A stretch of DNA of 64,000 nt, taken from NCBI RefSeq assembly GCF_003667825.1, contig NZ_CP033043.1, forward strand, positions 745,001 to 809,000, given 5' to 3'. Source of the DNA: Metabacillus litoralis (GTDB taxonomy: Bacteria > Bacillota > Bacilli > Bacillales > Bacillaceae). Below the pieces are notes generated by a model, which saw only the letters and a program-made list of their open reading frames with translations, was not told where the DNA came from and searched no databases. Shown one piece after another: positions 25,555 through 35,525 of this stretch (position 1 is its first letter; each line of letters starts with the position of its first letter). The translations under genes were made by a program, and so were the position numbers.

Positions 25555-27747
25555 ATGAAATTAACGCATAAAAATATAAACATGAATAGAGGCGCTGCAT
25601 TATTAGCGTTGATTTTTGGTTTGCTATTTTTAGTTATTTTTGTTCGTTTCTTTTATATTCAATCAACTGGAACTGCACATGGTCAAGCACTTGCAGCAAG
25701 AGCTGAAGAACTCTATGAAAGTCAAAGAACTATTGAAGCATCAAGAGGGTCAATATTAGATCGTAAGGGTGAGGTTATTGCAGAAGACAAGTCTTCTTAT
25801 AAACTCGTTGCAATCCTGGACGATCAAATAACAACAGATCCTGATAATCCAGAGCATGTTGTTGATGTAGAAGAAACGGCACAAAAGTTAGCACCTTTAT
25901 TAAATATGGAAGAAAATGAAATAGTAGAGGTTTTATCAAAGGATTTATACCAAGTTGAATTTGGATCTGCAGGTAGAGACATTAGTCATACTTTAAAAGA
26001 GGAAATAACAAAATTGGAGCTTCCTGGTATTACGTTTATTCGTGATACACAACGGTTTTATCCTAATGGAATCTTTGCCTCGCATTTAATCGGATATGCG
26101 CAAAAGCAAGAAGCAACAGGTGAGACGGTAGGAATGATGGGCCTGGAAAAAACATTAGAGAAATATCTCCATGAAGAAGATGGCTACATAAAATTTGAAA
26201 AAGATCGCTACAACTGGAAGTTACCAACAAGTGACGATGAAATCGTAGCTCCGAAAAATGGTCAAGATGTGTATTTAACCATTGATCAGAAAATCCAAAC
26301 CTTTTTAGAAGATTCTATGAATCAAGTAGTTGAAGAATATTCACCAGAGAAGATAGTAGCTGTTGTAGCTGATCCGAAGACCGGAAAAATACTAGCTATG
26401 GCTCAGCGACCGAGTTTTGACCCAAATAAAAGGAACATTACGTCTTATTACAATGATGTCATCTCATATCCTTTTGAACCGGGGTCAACGATGAAAATCT
26501 TTACTTTAGCAGCAGCAATTGAAGAAGGAGTCTATAATGGAAATGCAACATTCCAATCTGGTTCTTATGCGGTAGGACCATCTGTTGTACGTGACCATAA
26601 AAGAGGCGGTTGGGGGACTATCAGCTTTAATGAAGGTGTACAAAGGTCATCAAATGTTGGTTTTTCAATTCTTGCTAAAGATTTGCTTGGAACTGATCGA
26701 ATGTATCAATACCTAAACAAATTTGGATTTACGAAAAAAACTAATATTGATTTGCCAAACGAAGCTGAAAGTAAAATAAACTATAATTATGAGATTGATA
26801 AGGTATCAACTGCATTTGGACAAGCATCAGCCTTTACTCCGATCCAGCTCGTACAAGCAGCAACAGCAATTGCGAACAATGGTAAAATGATGAAACCTTA
26901 TGTTATTGATAAAATAGTAGATAAAGATTCTAATGAAGTTGTAAAGGAAAATAATTCAAAGGTTGTTTCTCAACCAATTACTGAAAAAACTGCAAAAGCA
27001 ACACTAGATATTTTAGAAACTGTTGTAAGTTCAGAAAATGGTACGGGAAAACCTTATAGCATTGAAGGGTATCAGGTTGCTGGAAAAACAGGTACTGCAC
27101 AAATGCCAAATCCAAATGGAAGAGGTTATTTATCAGGAAATGACAACCATATCTTTTCGTTTTTAGGAATGGCACCAAAAGATAATCCAGAGCTTATTGT
27201 ATATGTAGCTGTTCAGAAACCGAAGCTTGAAGGACAAGCTGGTTCTGTTCCAGTTTCAATGATTTTTAATACTGTGATGAAAAACAGCCTTCAATATTTA
27301 CAAATTGAACCTACAGAAGAACTTGAACCTGAAACACAAACAAAAACTTCAAGTGAAGACACGGTGCTTCCTGATTTAGTAGATGCAAAGTTTGCTGATG
27401 CTAACAATCAATTGAAAAAGTTAGGTTTAACGCCAATTATTCTTGGGAATGGACAAAAAGTTATTGCTCAATATCCTGAAGGGGATACTTCAATGATGTT
27501 AAATGAAAAAGTCTTTCTAAAGTTATCTGAAGAAGTTAAAATGCCAGATTTAACAGGTTGGTCTAAACGCGATGTCATGAAACTAGGAAATATAATGAAT
27601 ATTTCTGTCAATGCAGAAGGATCTGGTTTCGTTATAAAACAGAGTATTAAGAAAGATAGTGTATTAAAGAAAAGCGATGTTTTGACGATAACACTGGGTA
27701 CAGAAAATGATGAAAAACAGCCTGAAGAAAGCAATGAACAAGAATAA
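25555..27747 (+). CDS. pbpB: Septal transpeptidase PBP2B (FtsI)
   Basis: A 730-residue class B penicillin-binding protein that cross-links septal peptidoglycan. It has one N-terminal membrane anchor (~17-38), a pedestal domain beginning SRGSILDRKGEVIAED, and a transpeptidase domain with Ser311 in STMK, SSN and KTGTA. Two C-terminal PASTA domains (~600-655 and ~657-715) and an acidic tail follow. The partner is FtsW with FtsL/DivIB/DivIC. ATG has AGGAGG upstream. A terminator 10 bp past the stop separates it from spoVD. Confidence 0.96.
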   Translation: MKLTHKNINMNRGAALLALIFGLLFLVIFVRFFYIQSTGTAHGQALAARAEELYESQRTIEASRGSILDRKGEVIAEDKSSYKLVAILDDQITTDPDNPEHVVDVEETAQKLAPLLNMEENEIVEVLSKDLYQVEFGSAGRDISHTLKEEITKLELPGITFIRDTQRFYPNGIFASHLIGYAQKQEATGETVGMMGLEKTLEKYLHEEDGYIKFEKDRYNWKLPTSDDEIVAPKNGQDVYLTIDQKIQTFLEDSMNQVVEEYSPEKIVAVVADPKTGKILAMAQRPSFDPNKRNITSYYNDVISYPFEPGSTMKIFTLAAAIEEGVYNGNATFQSGSYAVGPSVVRDHKRGGWGTISFNEGVQRSSNVGFSILAKDLLGTDRMYQYLNKFGFTKKTNIDLPNEAESKINYNYEIDKVSTAFGQASAFTPIQLVQAATAIANNGKMMKPYVIDKIVDKDSNEVVKENNSKVVSQPITEKTAKATLDILETVVSSENGTGKPYSIEGYQVAGKTGTAQMPNPNGRGYLSGNDNHIFSFLGMAPKDNPELIVYVAVQKPKLEGQAGSVPVSMIFNTVMKNSLQYLQIEPTEELEPETQTKTSSEDTVLPDLVDAKFADANNQLKKLGLTPIILGNGQKVIAQYPEGDTSMMLNEKVFLKLSEEVKMPDLTGWSKRDVMKLGNIMNISVNAEGSGFVIKQSIKKDSVLKKSDVLTITLGTENDEKQPEESNEQE

Positions 27748-27756
27748 AATGAATGG

Positions 27757-27797
27757 TAGGATTGATCTCAACAAAAATGAGGTCAATCTTTTTTTAT
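27757..27797 (+). terminator. Terminator after pbpB
   Basis: GGATTGATCTCA and TGAGGTCAATCTT pair with a short A-rich loop and are followed by seven Ts. Confidence 0.88.
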
Positions 27798-27975
27798 TTA
27801 GATTAAATTAGGATGTTTCTTAGGTCATAGGTTCATATATACATTCATTAGGATTGAATAGTTCCTATGATTTTTCTTCTGAAGCTTGGAGTTTAATATG
27901 TATGGATAACAGTTCTAACTCCTCGTGTACAAGCATATATATTTGAACGAGCCTAGACAAGGAGGAGTAAAGTAT

Positions 27976-29919
27976 ATGCGGGTATCTAATGTGACCGTTA
28001 GAAAGCGTCTTGTTTTAACATTGCTTTTCGGTTTTTTAATTTTCTTAGTGATTGATATACGTCTAGGGTATGTTCAATTTTTTCTTGGTAATACACTCAC
28101 TTCAGGAGCAAAAGATCTATGGAGCAGAAACATTCCATTTGAGCCTGAACGCGGAGAAATTTTAGATCGGAATGGCGTAAAGCTAGCAACGAATATGAGT
28201 GCTCCGACGATTTATGTTGTACCAAGACAAATTGAGGATCCTGCAGATGCTGCTAAAGAATTAGCTGCAGTTTTAAATATGTCAGAAGAAAAGGCCTATC
28301 AACATATAACAAAAAGGGTTTCTATCGAAAGAATCAATCCTGAGGGGAGAAAAATCTCTCATGAAAAAGCAAACGAAGTGAGAGATTTAAATATAAAGGG
28401 AGTTTATATAGCTGAAGATTCGATTAGATATTATCCTTATGGAAGTTATTTATCACATGTTCTTGGTTTTGCAGGAATCGATAATCAGGGATTGCTAGGC
28501 TTAGAAGCATATTACGATGAGCAATTAAAGGGAGAAAAAGGATACGTTAAATTTTATTCAGATGCAAAGGGGCAAAGAATGCCGGATGAAGCGGACGACT
28601 ATACAGCTCCTGTAGATGGGAATAATCTAAAACTAACAATTGATTCAAGAGTTCAAACTATTATTGAAAGAGAATTAGATAATGCTCAAGCTACTTATAA
28701 TCCGGATGGGATTATTGCGATTGCGATGAACCCAAACAATGGTGAAATATTAGCGATGTCAAGTAGGCCAGATTTTGATCCGGCTAATTTTAAAGAGGTA
28801 GATCCGGTGGTTTACAATCGCAACTTACCTGTTTGGAGTACTTATGAGCCAGGTTCAACATTTAAGATTATTACCTTAGCTGCAGCACTTGAAGAAAAGA
28901 AAGTAAATTTAGATAAAGATGAGTTTAATGACTCTGGTTCTGTAGAGGTCGATGGAGCAAGATTACGATGTTGGAAAAGAGGGGGACATGGCCATCAAAC
29001 ATTTTTGGAAGTTGTCCAAAACTCTTGTAACCCTGGATTTGTAGAACTTGGTCAAAGACTTGGGGAAGAAACATTGTTTAAATATATAAAGGATTTCGGT
29101 TTTGGTCAAAAAACAGGAATTGATCTTCAAGGTGAAGGAACGGGTATTATGTTTAAACCAGAACAAGTAGGACCTGTGGAACTTGCAACCACCGCATTTG
29201 GTCAAGGTGTTTCTGTTACACCGATACAGCAAGTTGCAGCTGTTTCTGCAGCTATAAACGGAGGGGTTTTGTATACTCCATATATAGCAAAGGAATGGGT
29301 TGATCCTGTTACTGGTGAAGTCATTAGTCGAAATACACCAAATGCCAAAAGACGTGTTATTTCTGAGGAAACCTCAAAAGAAATTCGTTATGCGCTTGAA
29401 AGTGTTGTTGCATTAGGTAGTGGTAGAAATGCTTTTGTAGATGGCTATCGAGTTGGTGGAAAAACTGGTACAGCACAAAAAGTAAAAGATGGAAGATATA
29501 TGGAAAATAACCATATTGTCTCCTTTATTGGATTTGCACCAGCTGATGATCCGCAAATTGTTATTTATGTTGCAGTTGACAATCCTAAGGGAACAGTCCA
29601 ATTTGGTGGAACTGTTGCTGCACCTATAGTCGGAAACATTATGCGTGATGTTTTACCTGAGATAGGGGTAAAGCCAAGAGACGGTCAAATTGAGAAAGAA
29701 TATAATTGGCTGGACACAAAACTCGTAGAAGTACCGAATATTATAGGGTTAACAAAGCAAGAATTAACTCAACAATTCGTTAACTTGAAGATTGATGTAT
29801 CAGGTGAAGGAGATGTTGTTGTGCAACAATCCCCAAATGAAGGTGTAAAAGTTAAGGAAGGATCAACCTTAAGAGTTTATCTAGGTGATGAAAATAAAGA
29901 AAAGAAAGAAAGTGAATAA
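27976..29919 (+). CDS. spoVD: Sporulation-specific PBP SpoVD
   Basis: A 647-residue class B penicillin-binding protein for spore cortex peptidoglycan, partner of SpoVE. It has one membrane anchor, a dimerisation domain (RGEILDRNGVKLA), the active-site Ser294 in STFK, SCN at 350-352, KTGTAQK and a single C-terminal PASTA domain. Cys332 and Cys351 fall at exactly the B. subtilis positions whose disulfide is reduced by StoA, so redox control is probably conserved. ATG 27976 has AAGGAGGA upstream; the longer frame is not homologous. It is flanked by terminators, so it is a monocistronic unit as expected for a SigE gene. Confidence 0.95.
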   Translation: MRVSNVTVRKRLVLTLLFGFLIFLVIDIRLGYVQFFLGNTLTSGAKDLWSRNIPFEPERGEILDRNGVKLATNMSAPTIYVVPRQIEDPADAAKELAAVLNMSEEKAYQHITKRVSIERINPEGRKISHEKANEVRDLNIKGVYIAEDSIRYYPYGSYLSHVLGFAGIDNQGLLGLEAYYDEQLKGEKGYVKFYSDAKGQRMPDEADDYTAPVDGNNLKLTIDSRVQTIIERELDNAQATYNPDGIIAIAMNPNNGEILAMSSRPDFDPANFKEVDPVVYNRNLPVWSTYEPGSTFKIITLAAALEEKKVNLDKDEFNDSGSVEVDGARLRCWKRGGHGHQTFLEVVQNSCNPGFVELGQRLGEETLFKYIKDFGFGQKTGIDLQGEGTGIMFKPEQVGPVELATTAFGQGVSVTPIQQVAAVSAAINGGVLYTPYIAKEWVDPVTGEVISRNTPNAKRRVISEETSKEIRYALESVVALGSGRNAFVDGYRVGGKTGTAQKVKDGRYMENNHIVSFIGFAPADDPQIVIYVAVDNPKGTVQFGGTVAAPIVGNIMRDVLPEIGVKPRDGQIEKEYNWLDTKLVEVPNIIGLTKQELTQQFVNLKIDVSGEGDVVVQQSPNEGVKVKEGSTLRVYLGDENKEKKESE

Positions 29920-29928
29920 CAAGAGGGG

Positions 29929-29968
29929 AGCATGCTATTGCAAAAATTGCATTGGCACGCTTTCTTTC
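29929..29968 (+). terminator. Terminator after spoVD, with nested promoter
   Basis: AGCATGCTATTGCAA (29929-29943) pairs with TTGCATTGGCACGCT (29947-29961) with two mismatches and one G-U. A TTTCTTT tract follows. The 3' arm contains the -35 box of the murE promoter. Confidence 0.7.
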
Positions 29969-29980
29969 TGTTGGTATAAT
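29952..29980 (+). promoter_or_regulatory. SigA promoter of murE
   Basis: TTGGCA (29952-29957), a 17-bp spacer and TATAAT (29975-29980) give a near-consensus vegetative promoter. It would uncouple the essential murE-mraY-murD genes from sporulation-controlled spoVD. Confidence 0.75.
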
Positions 29981-30146
29981 AACATTTATGTTTTTCGTAA
30001 AATTGAAAGGAATGATGGCTCTTTTCTTTTAAGTAAGATAAAATAGTACGGAGAAATATTTTACCATTTATATTTTAATTGATGGTTATTTGATCCATTT
30101 TGATGTGGATTAAAAGGAAAACCCTGTAATGAAAGTAGGAATAAAG

Positions 30147-31613
30147 ATGAAATTAAATGATTTACTAACATTTTTACATGATGACTCACTTCTATCTTTA
30201 AAGAACCCTACCATCTCATCTTTAGAAATGGATTCTAGAGAGGTAAAGCCCGGTAGTTTATTTATATGTATAAAGGGTTATACGGTTGACGGTCATGATT
30301 TTGCACAAAAGGCTGTAGAGCAAGGAGCAGTAGCTATAGTTGCTGAAAGAAACTTAGATTTAGATGTTCCGGTTATTGTTGTAAAAGATACTAAAAGATC
30401 TATGGCTGTATTAGCGGATATATTTTATGGGCAGCCAACTCATTCTATGCATTTGATAGGTGTTACCGGTACTAATGGCAAAACAACAACAACACATATT
30501 ATTGAAAAAATATTCAATGAAGCAAATAAGCAAACAGGTCTTATTGGGACAATGTACATAAAAATCGGTAATCAACAAAAAGAAGTTAAGAATACAACGC
30601 CTGAAAGTCTTACATTGCAAAAGACATTTGCCGAAATGAAGGAACAAAATGTTTCTGATGCTATTATGGAGGTGTCATCACATGCCCTTCATCTTGGAAG
30701 AATTCATGGATGTGATTTTAATGTTGCTGTGTTTACGAACTTAACACAGGATCATTTAGACTATCATAAAACAATGGAAGCATATAAGTATGCTAAAGGA
30801 CTATTGTTTGCTCAATTAGGTAATAAGTTTGATCATAACGATCTAAAGATTGCCGTTTTAAATGAAGATGAAGAGGCGTCTGAAGATTTTAAACGGATGA
30901 CGGCTGCAAAGATCTTAACCTATGGGATTGATCGTCCTGCAGATATTAAAGCAAATAACATAAAAATTACTTCAAAGGGTACAATGTTTCAACTCGTAAC
31001 ACCTGTTGGTACACGCAATGTGACAATTCAAATGGTTGGAAAGTTCAGTGTGTATAACGTGTTAGCTGCTGTTTCTGCTTCACTTGCTTCATCTGTTGAT
31101 TTAGATACGATTGTTACAGCTATTGAATCGATGGAGGGGGTACGAGGACGTTTTGAATTAGTTGATGGTGGGCAGGATTATACCGTTATTGTTGATTATG
31201 CACATACACCTGATAGCCTAGAAAATGTTCTTAAAACTGTTAAACAATTTGCAGAGGGACGCATCTTTTGTATTGTAGGATGTGGGGGAGACAGGGATAA
31301 AACAAAAAGGCCTTTAATGGCTAAAATCGCGGTAACATATAGCGATGAACCCGTTTTTACATCTGATAACCCAAGAAGTGAAGATCCGCAAGTCATTCTT
31401 CAGGAAATGGAAGAAGGTGTAGCGGGTAACCAGTACACATCTATTATCAGCAGAGAAGAGGCTATTACCTATGCTGTTAAAAAAGCTCGAAAAGGTGATG
31501 TCATTCTAATTGCAGGAAAAGGCCACGAAACATATCAGATAATAGGTAATGAAGTTTTTGATTTTGATGATAAGGAAATCGCATTAAATGCAATAAATAC
31601 CTTAAATTTGTAG
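30147..31613 (+). CDS. murE: UDP-MurNAc-tripeptide synthetase MurE
   Basis: A 488-residue Mur ligase that adds the third residue of the stem peptide, using ATP. The P-loop TGTNGKTTT is at residues 107-115. The substrate motif DNPR at 407-410 is the signature of meso-diaminopimelate specificity, so the wall is the Bacillus A1-gamma type. ATG 30147 is preferred (AGTAGGA 6 bp upstream; family start MKLNDLL); ATG 30129 with a poorer spacing is possible. It has its own promoter after spoVD. Confidence 0.95.
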   Translation: MKLNDLLTFLHDDSLLSLKNPTISSLEMDSREVKPGSLFICIKGYTVDGHDFAQKAVEQGAVAIVAERNLDLDVPVIVVKDTKRSMAVLADIFYGQPTHSMHLIGVTGTNGKTTTTHIIEKIFNEANKQTGLIGTMYIKIGNQQKEVKNTTPESLTLQKTFAEMKEQNVSDAIMEVSSHALHLGRIHGCDFNVAVFTNLTQDHLDYHKTMEAYKYAKGLLFAQLGNKFDHNDLKIAVLNEDEEASEDFKRMTAAKILTYGIDRPADIKANNIKITSKGTMFQLVTPVGTRNVTIQMVGKFSVYNVLAAVSASLASSVDLDTIVTAIESMEGVRGRFELVDGGQDYTVIVDYAHTPDSLENVLKTVKQFAEGRIFCIVGCGGDRDKTKRPLMAKIAVTYSDEPVFTSDNPRSEDPQVILQEMEEGVAGNQYTSIISREEAITYAVKKARKGDVILIAGKGHETYQIIGNEVFDFDDKEIALNAINTLNL

Positions 31614-31671
31614 TGAATGACCAAGACCTTTCATAAGAATAGGTACAAAGGAAGAAAGAGAAGTTGATAAG

Positions 31672-31791
31672 ATGAAGAAAAACAGTTTAGAAGAACATAT
31701 TCAGAAAAATACCTCATATGATAATCTCGTAAAAGATACGCTTGTATATTCTAATGACTTAGTATTCTGTGGGGAGGTGTATGCATGTTAG
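31672..31791 (+). CDS. Possible 39-aa ORF overlapping the mraY start
   Basis: A reading frame [18 protein letters not shown]... of 39 codons lies in the murE-mraY gap and stops 7 bp inside mraY. GAAGAAAGAG precedes its ATG by ~9 bp. The charged, helical sequence resembles no family I know. The overlap would permit translational coupling to mraY. It may equally be non-coding; confidence is low. Confidence 0.3.
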   Translation: MKKNSLEEHIQKNTSYDNLVKDTLVYSNDLVFCGEVYAC

Positions 31792-32759
31792 AGCAAGTAA
31801 TTTTATTTACAATCGTTATGGGATTCTTAATCAGTGTATTACTTTCCCCAATCATTATTCCGTTTTTAAGAAGGTTGAAGTTTGGTCAAAGTATTAGAGA
31901 AGAAGGACCTAAATCTCATCAAAAAAAATCGGGTACCCCAACAATGGGTGGTGTAATGATCATTATTTCGATCATTATTACAACGATTGTTATGACCGGG
32001 AAATTTTCGCAACTTAGTGTTGAGATGTATTTATTGTTGTTTGTTACATTCGGATACGGTTTATTAGGATTTTTGGATGATTTTATCAAGGTGGTTATGA
32101 AACGAAATCTTGGTTTAACTTCAAGACAAAAACTTCTAGGGCAAGTAATTATTGCTATTATATTTTACCTTGTCTTCACGCAGTATGGCTTTTCAACCGA
32201 AATAGGGATACCTGGAACAACTTTATCTTTAGACCTTGGTTGGGGCTATATTATTCTCGTTGTATTTATGTTAGTGGGAGGATCTAATGCAGTAAACTTA
32301 ACAGATGGTTTAGATGGTTTGTTATCAGGTACTGCTGCTATCGCTTTTGGGGCATTTGCTGTTTTAGCTTGGAATCAGTCGCAATACGATGTTGCCATTT
32401 TTTCGGTAGCTGTTGTTGGAGCTGTCCTCGGGTTTTTAGTGTTTAATGCACATCCTGCAAAAGTATTTATGGGAGATACAGGGTCACTAGCACTTGGCGG
32501 TGCTATTGTAACAATTGCCATTTTAACAAAGCTTGAAATCTTATTAGTTTTAATCGGCGGAGTTTTTGTAATCGAGACTTTATCGGTTATCATTCAAGTT
32601 ATTTCGTTTAAAACAACTGGAAAGAGAGTATTTAAGATGAGTCCTCTTCATCATCACTATGAATTAGTAGGGTGGTCAGAGTGGAGAGTTGTTGTTACTT
32701 TTTGGACGATTGGCTTAATTTTTGCAGTACTTGGAATTTATATTGAGGTGTGGTTGTAA
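31785..32759 (+). CDS. mraY: Phospho-MurNAc-pentapeptide translocase MraY
   Basis: A 324-residue membrane enzyme with ten predicted helices that transfers phospho-MurNAc-pentapeptide to undecaprenyl phosphate, making lipid I. Conserved motifs are GTPTMGG (~47-53), FLDDFIK (~95-101, Asp pair), NLTDGLDGL (~171-179) and the HHHYE motif of loop IX (~287-291). GGGGAGGTG precedes the ATG. The stop touches the murD start. Confidence 0.97.
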   Translation: MLEQVILFTIVMGFLISVLLSPIIIPFLRRLKFGQSIREEGPKSHQKKSGTPTMGGVMIIISIIITTIVMTGKFSQLSVEMYLLLFVTFGYGLLGFLDDFIKVVMKRNLGLTSRQKLLGQVIIAIIFYLVFTQYGFSTEIGIPGTTLSLDLGWGYIILVVFMLVGGSNAVNLTDGLDGLLSGTAAIAFGAFAVLAWNQSQYDVAIFSVAVVGAVLGFLVFNAHPAKVFMGDTGSLALGGAIVTIAILTKLEILLVLIGGVFVIETLSVIIQVISFKTTGKRVFKMSPLHHHYELVGWSEWRVVVTFWTIGLIFAVLGIYIEVWL

Positions 32760-34115
32760 TTGAAAAACATTAATGATTACTTACATAAAAATGTATTGGT
32801 AATAGGATTGGCAAAAAGCGGCTTAGCGGCCGCTAAATTGTTACACAGGCTGGGCGCAACAGTAACTGTAAATGATTTAAAGGCGACTGATGAAGACCCA
32901 GTAGTAAAAGAATTAAAAAACATTGGGATTGATGTTATTGGTGGTGGGCACCCACTTTCTTTATTAGAGGATTTTGCAATCGATGTTATTGTGAAAAACC
33001 CAGGAATTCCATACTCAAACCCTCTTTTAGTCCTTGCTAAGGAAAAGGACATTCCTATAATCACGGAAGTTGAACTTGCATATAAAATTTCAGAGGCGGA
33101 CATTATCGCAATAACCGGTTCAAACGGTAAAACAACAACAACAACCCTTATTTTTGAAATGTTAAGTGAGGACGGAAAACAACCTTTAATTGCTGGTAAC
33201 ATTGGTACTGTAGCTTGCGAAGTTGCACAAAAGGCCACAAAAGAAAATGTCATTGTTATGGAACTATCATCGTTTCAACTTCTTGGAACAATTGATTTTA
33301 AACCAACTATTGGAATGATATTAAATATTTTTGATGCTCATTTAGATTACCATGGAACGAAAGAAGAATACGTCTTTGCTAAAGGGAAGATTTATGAAAA
33401 CCAGACCGAGGAAGATGTGTCTATAGTAAACCTAAATGATAAAGAAGTTTGTGAATGCTCTGAAAGGTCAAAGGCACAAAAATTATATTTCTCAACTACA
33501 GAAGTTATTGATAATGGAGTTTATATTTTTGATGATTCAATTTTTTATAAAGATGAGAAAATTGTTTCCTTAAAGGATATCGTATTGCCGGGAGAACATA
33601 ATTTAGAGAATATACTGGCTGCTATTGCTGCTGTCAAGCTAAGAGGAGTTTCTAACGAATCTATTTACAAGGTTTTAACGACTTTTAACGGAGTTAAACA
33701 TAGGTTGCAATATGTAGATACTATTCAGGGGCGTCGTTTTTATAACGATTCAAAAGCAACAAATATATTAGCAACAAGTAAAGCACTTAGTGCATTTAAA
33801 ACACCTACCGTCTTATTGGCCGGTGGCCTTGATAGAGGTAATGAATTCGATGAATTAAAACCATTTTTACATCATGTAAAGGCCATGATTTTATTTGGGG
33901 AAACTGCTCCTAAGCTTGAAAGAATTGCCAGAGAAAGTGGAATAGAACAAATTAAACGTGTCGATAATGTAGAAAAAGCAGTATTGACGGCGTTTAATGT
34001 TTCCGAAAAAGAAGATGTGATCTTATTGTCACCAGCATGTGCAAGTTGGGATCAATATAAAACTTTTGAAGAAAGAGGAGACATTTTTATTCAAGCCGTG
34101 CATAAGCTTAACTAA
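32760..34115 (+). CDS. murD: UDP-MurNAc-L-alanine:D-glutamate ligase MurD
   Basis: A 451-residue Mur ligase that adds D-Glu to UDP-MurNAc-L-Ala. The N-terminal UDP-binding domain carries [13 protein letters not shown], the ATP P-loop TGSNGKTTT is at 119-127, and C-terminal [10 protein letters not shown] and [12 protein letters not shown] are present. It begins with TTG immediately after the mraY stop, with GAGGTG 9 bp upstream, indicating coupling to mraY. Confidence 0.96.
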   Translation: MKNINDYLHKNVLVIGLAKSGLAAAKLLHRLGATVTVNDLKATDEDPVVKELKNIGIDVIGGGHPLSLLEDFAIDVIVKNPGIPYSNPLLVLAKEKDIPIITEVELAYKISEADIIAITGSNGKTTTTTLIFEMLSEDGKQPLIAGNIGTVACEVAQKATKENVIVMELSSFQLLGTIDFKPTIGMILNIFDAHLDYHGTKEEYVFAKGKIYENQTEEDVSIVNLNDKEVCECSERSKAQKLYFSTTEVIDNGVYIFDDSIFYKDEKIVSLKDIVLPGEHNLENILAAIAAVKLRGVSNESIYKVLTTFNGVKHRLQYVDTIQGRRFYNDSKATNILATSKALSAFKTPTVLLAGGLDRGNEFDELKPFLHHVKAMILFGETAPKLERIARESGIEQIKRVDNVEKAVLTAFNVSEKEDVILLSPACASWDQYKTFEERGDIFIQAVHKLN

Positions 34116-34189
34116 GGGCTTGTACGAATAATAATTCATTGCAGTCTATGCTACAGCCCTTAATAAATTTGATACAGGGGTGTTCGGCG

Positions 34190-35290
34190 TTGACAGCAAA
34201 AAGGTCTACACCAGATTTTATATTGGTTATTCTAACATTACTTCTTTTAACAATTGGACTAATCATGGTATATAGTGCAAGTGCAGTATGGGCAACATAT
34301 AAGTTTGATGATTCCTTCTTTTTTGCGAAGCGCCAATTGTTATTTGCAGGTGTTGGTGTTATAGCCATGTTTTTTATTATGAACGTTGACTATTGGACAT
34401 GGCGGACATGGTCAAAGATGTTAATTATCATTTGTTTTTTTCTTTTAATTGCAGTATTAATACCTGGCATAGGGATGGAGCGTAATGGTTCTCGAAGTTG
34501 GATTGGTGTTGGTGCATTTTCGATCCAGCCATCAGAGTTTATGAAATTGGCGATGATTGCTTTCTTAGCAAAATTTCTATCAGAAAATCAAAAGAAAATT
34601 ACCTCGTTTAAAAAGGGGTTAGTCCCTTCTCTTGGACTCGTTTTCACTGCATTTGGGATCATTATGCTTCAGCCTGACTTAGGAACAGGGACAGTTATGG
34701 TGGGGACATGTATTGTGATGATATTTGTTTCGGGAGCTAGAGTGGTCCATTTTGCTTGGCTAGGCCTTTTAGGTGTTGCGGGATTTGTTGCTCTTGTTCT
34801 TTCAGCACCATACAGAATTAAAAGGATTACATCATTTTTAGATCCATGGGAAGATCCACTAGGTAGTGGATTTCAAATCATTCAATCTTTGTATGCAATT
34901 GGTCCTGGAGGTCTTTTTGGTCAGGGGTTAGGACAAAGCAGGCAGAAATTCTTTTATTTACCTGAGCCACAAACTGACTTCATTTTTGCCATTTTAGCTG
35001 AAGAGCTTGGTTTTATTGGTGGGTCATTAGTTATATTATTGTTTGGTTTACTTTTATGGAGAGGGGTACGAATTGCTTTAGGAGCCCCTGATTTATATGG
35101 TAGCTTCCTGGCCATAGGAATTATAACAATGGTAGCTATTCAGGTTATGATTAACATTGGGGTTGTAACCGGGCTAATGCCTGTAACAGGTATTACTCTT
35201 CCGTTCTTAAGTTATGGAGGATCTTCCCTAACATTAATGTTAATGGCAATGGGTGTCTTATTAAATGTTAGTAGATACTCAAAGTATTAG
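34190..35290 (+). CDS. spoVE: Spore cortex glycosyltransferase SpoVE
   Basis: A 366-residue SEDS-family protein with ten membrane helices, the same length as B. subtilis SpoVE. SEDS proteins polymerise lipid II; SpoVE works with SpoVD to make cortex peptidoglycan. The loop between helices 7 and 8 carries WEDPLGSGFQIIQSLYAIGPGG, in which the Asp is the catalytic-loop residue, and ITLPFLSYGGSSL ends the domain. TTG 34190 with AGGGGTG upstream gives the family start; the longer ATG frame is not homologous. It is placed in the dcw cluster as in B. subtilis. Confidence 0.95.
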   Translation: MTAKRSTPDFILVILTLLLLTIGLIMVYSASAVWATYKFDDSFFFAKRQLLFAGVGVIAMFFIMNVDYWTWRTWSKMLIIICFFLLIAVLIPGIGMERNGSRSWIGVGAFSIQPSEFMKLAMIAFLAKFLSENQKKITSFKKGLVPSLGLVFTAFGIIMLQPDLGTGTVMVGTCIVMIFVSGARVVHFAWLGLLGVAGFVALVLSAPYRIKRITSFLDPWEDPLGSGFQIIQSLYAIGPGGLFGQGLGQSRQKFFYLPEPQTDFIFAILAEELGFIGGSLVILLFGLLLWRGVRIALGAPDLYGSFLAIGIITMVAIQVMINIGVVTGLMPVTGITLPFLSYGGSSLTLMLMAMGVLLNVSRYSKY

Positions 35291-35351
35291 GTTCATTAAG
35301 GCTAATTTTAGTTTCATTATAGGTTGTTTATCATATAAAATAGTAAGTATC

Positions 35352-35421
35352 GAGGCTGACGTTGGTAAGTGACAGACTAGGGGTTTTTAACCTCTAAGCA
35401 GTCCTTAAAAGGTCAGCCTTC
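35352..35421 (+). ncRNA. Structured element ahead of murG, unknown
   Basis: GAGGCTGAC (35352-35360) pairs with GTCAGCCTT (35412-35420) over nine pairs. Inside it GACT/AGTC and AGGGGT/ACCTCT form a nested second and third stem. This gives a long, ~70-nt three-tier structure without a following T-run. It matches no riboswitch or T-box I know. It may be a leader, a processing element or a spoVE-end stabiliser. Confidence 0.4.
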
Positions 35422-35525
35422 ATAGTTTTACATAGTGTTTCTAAACAACTACTAGTTTAATTGTAACCTAGTAGTTGAAAGTACGTACGAATTATTAGAA
35501 ATCCATTCAAAGTGGGGGAACCAGC

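Noticed and set aside
27790..27975. SigE promoter for spoVD
   Set aside because: SigE control is expected from B. subtilis, but no pair of boxes with 13-15 bp spacing was convincing.
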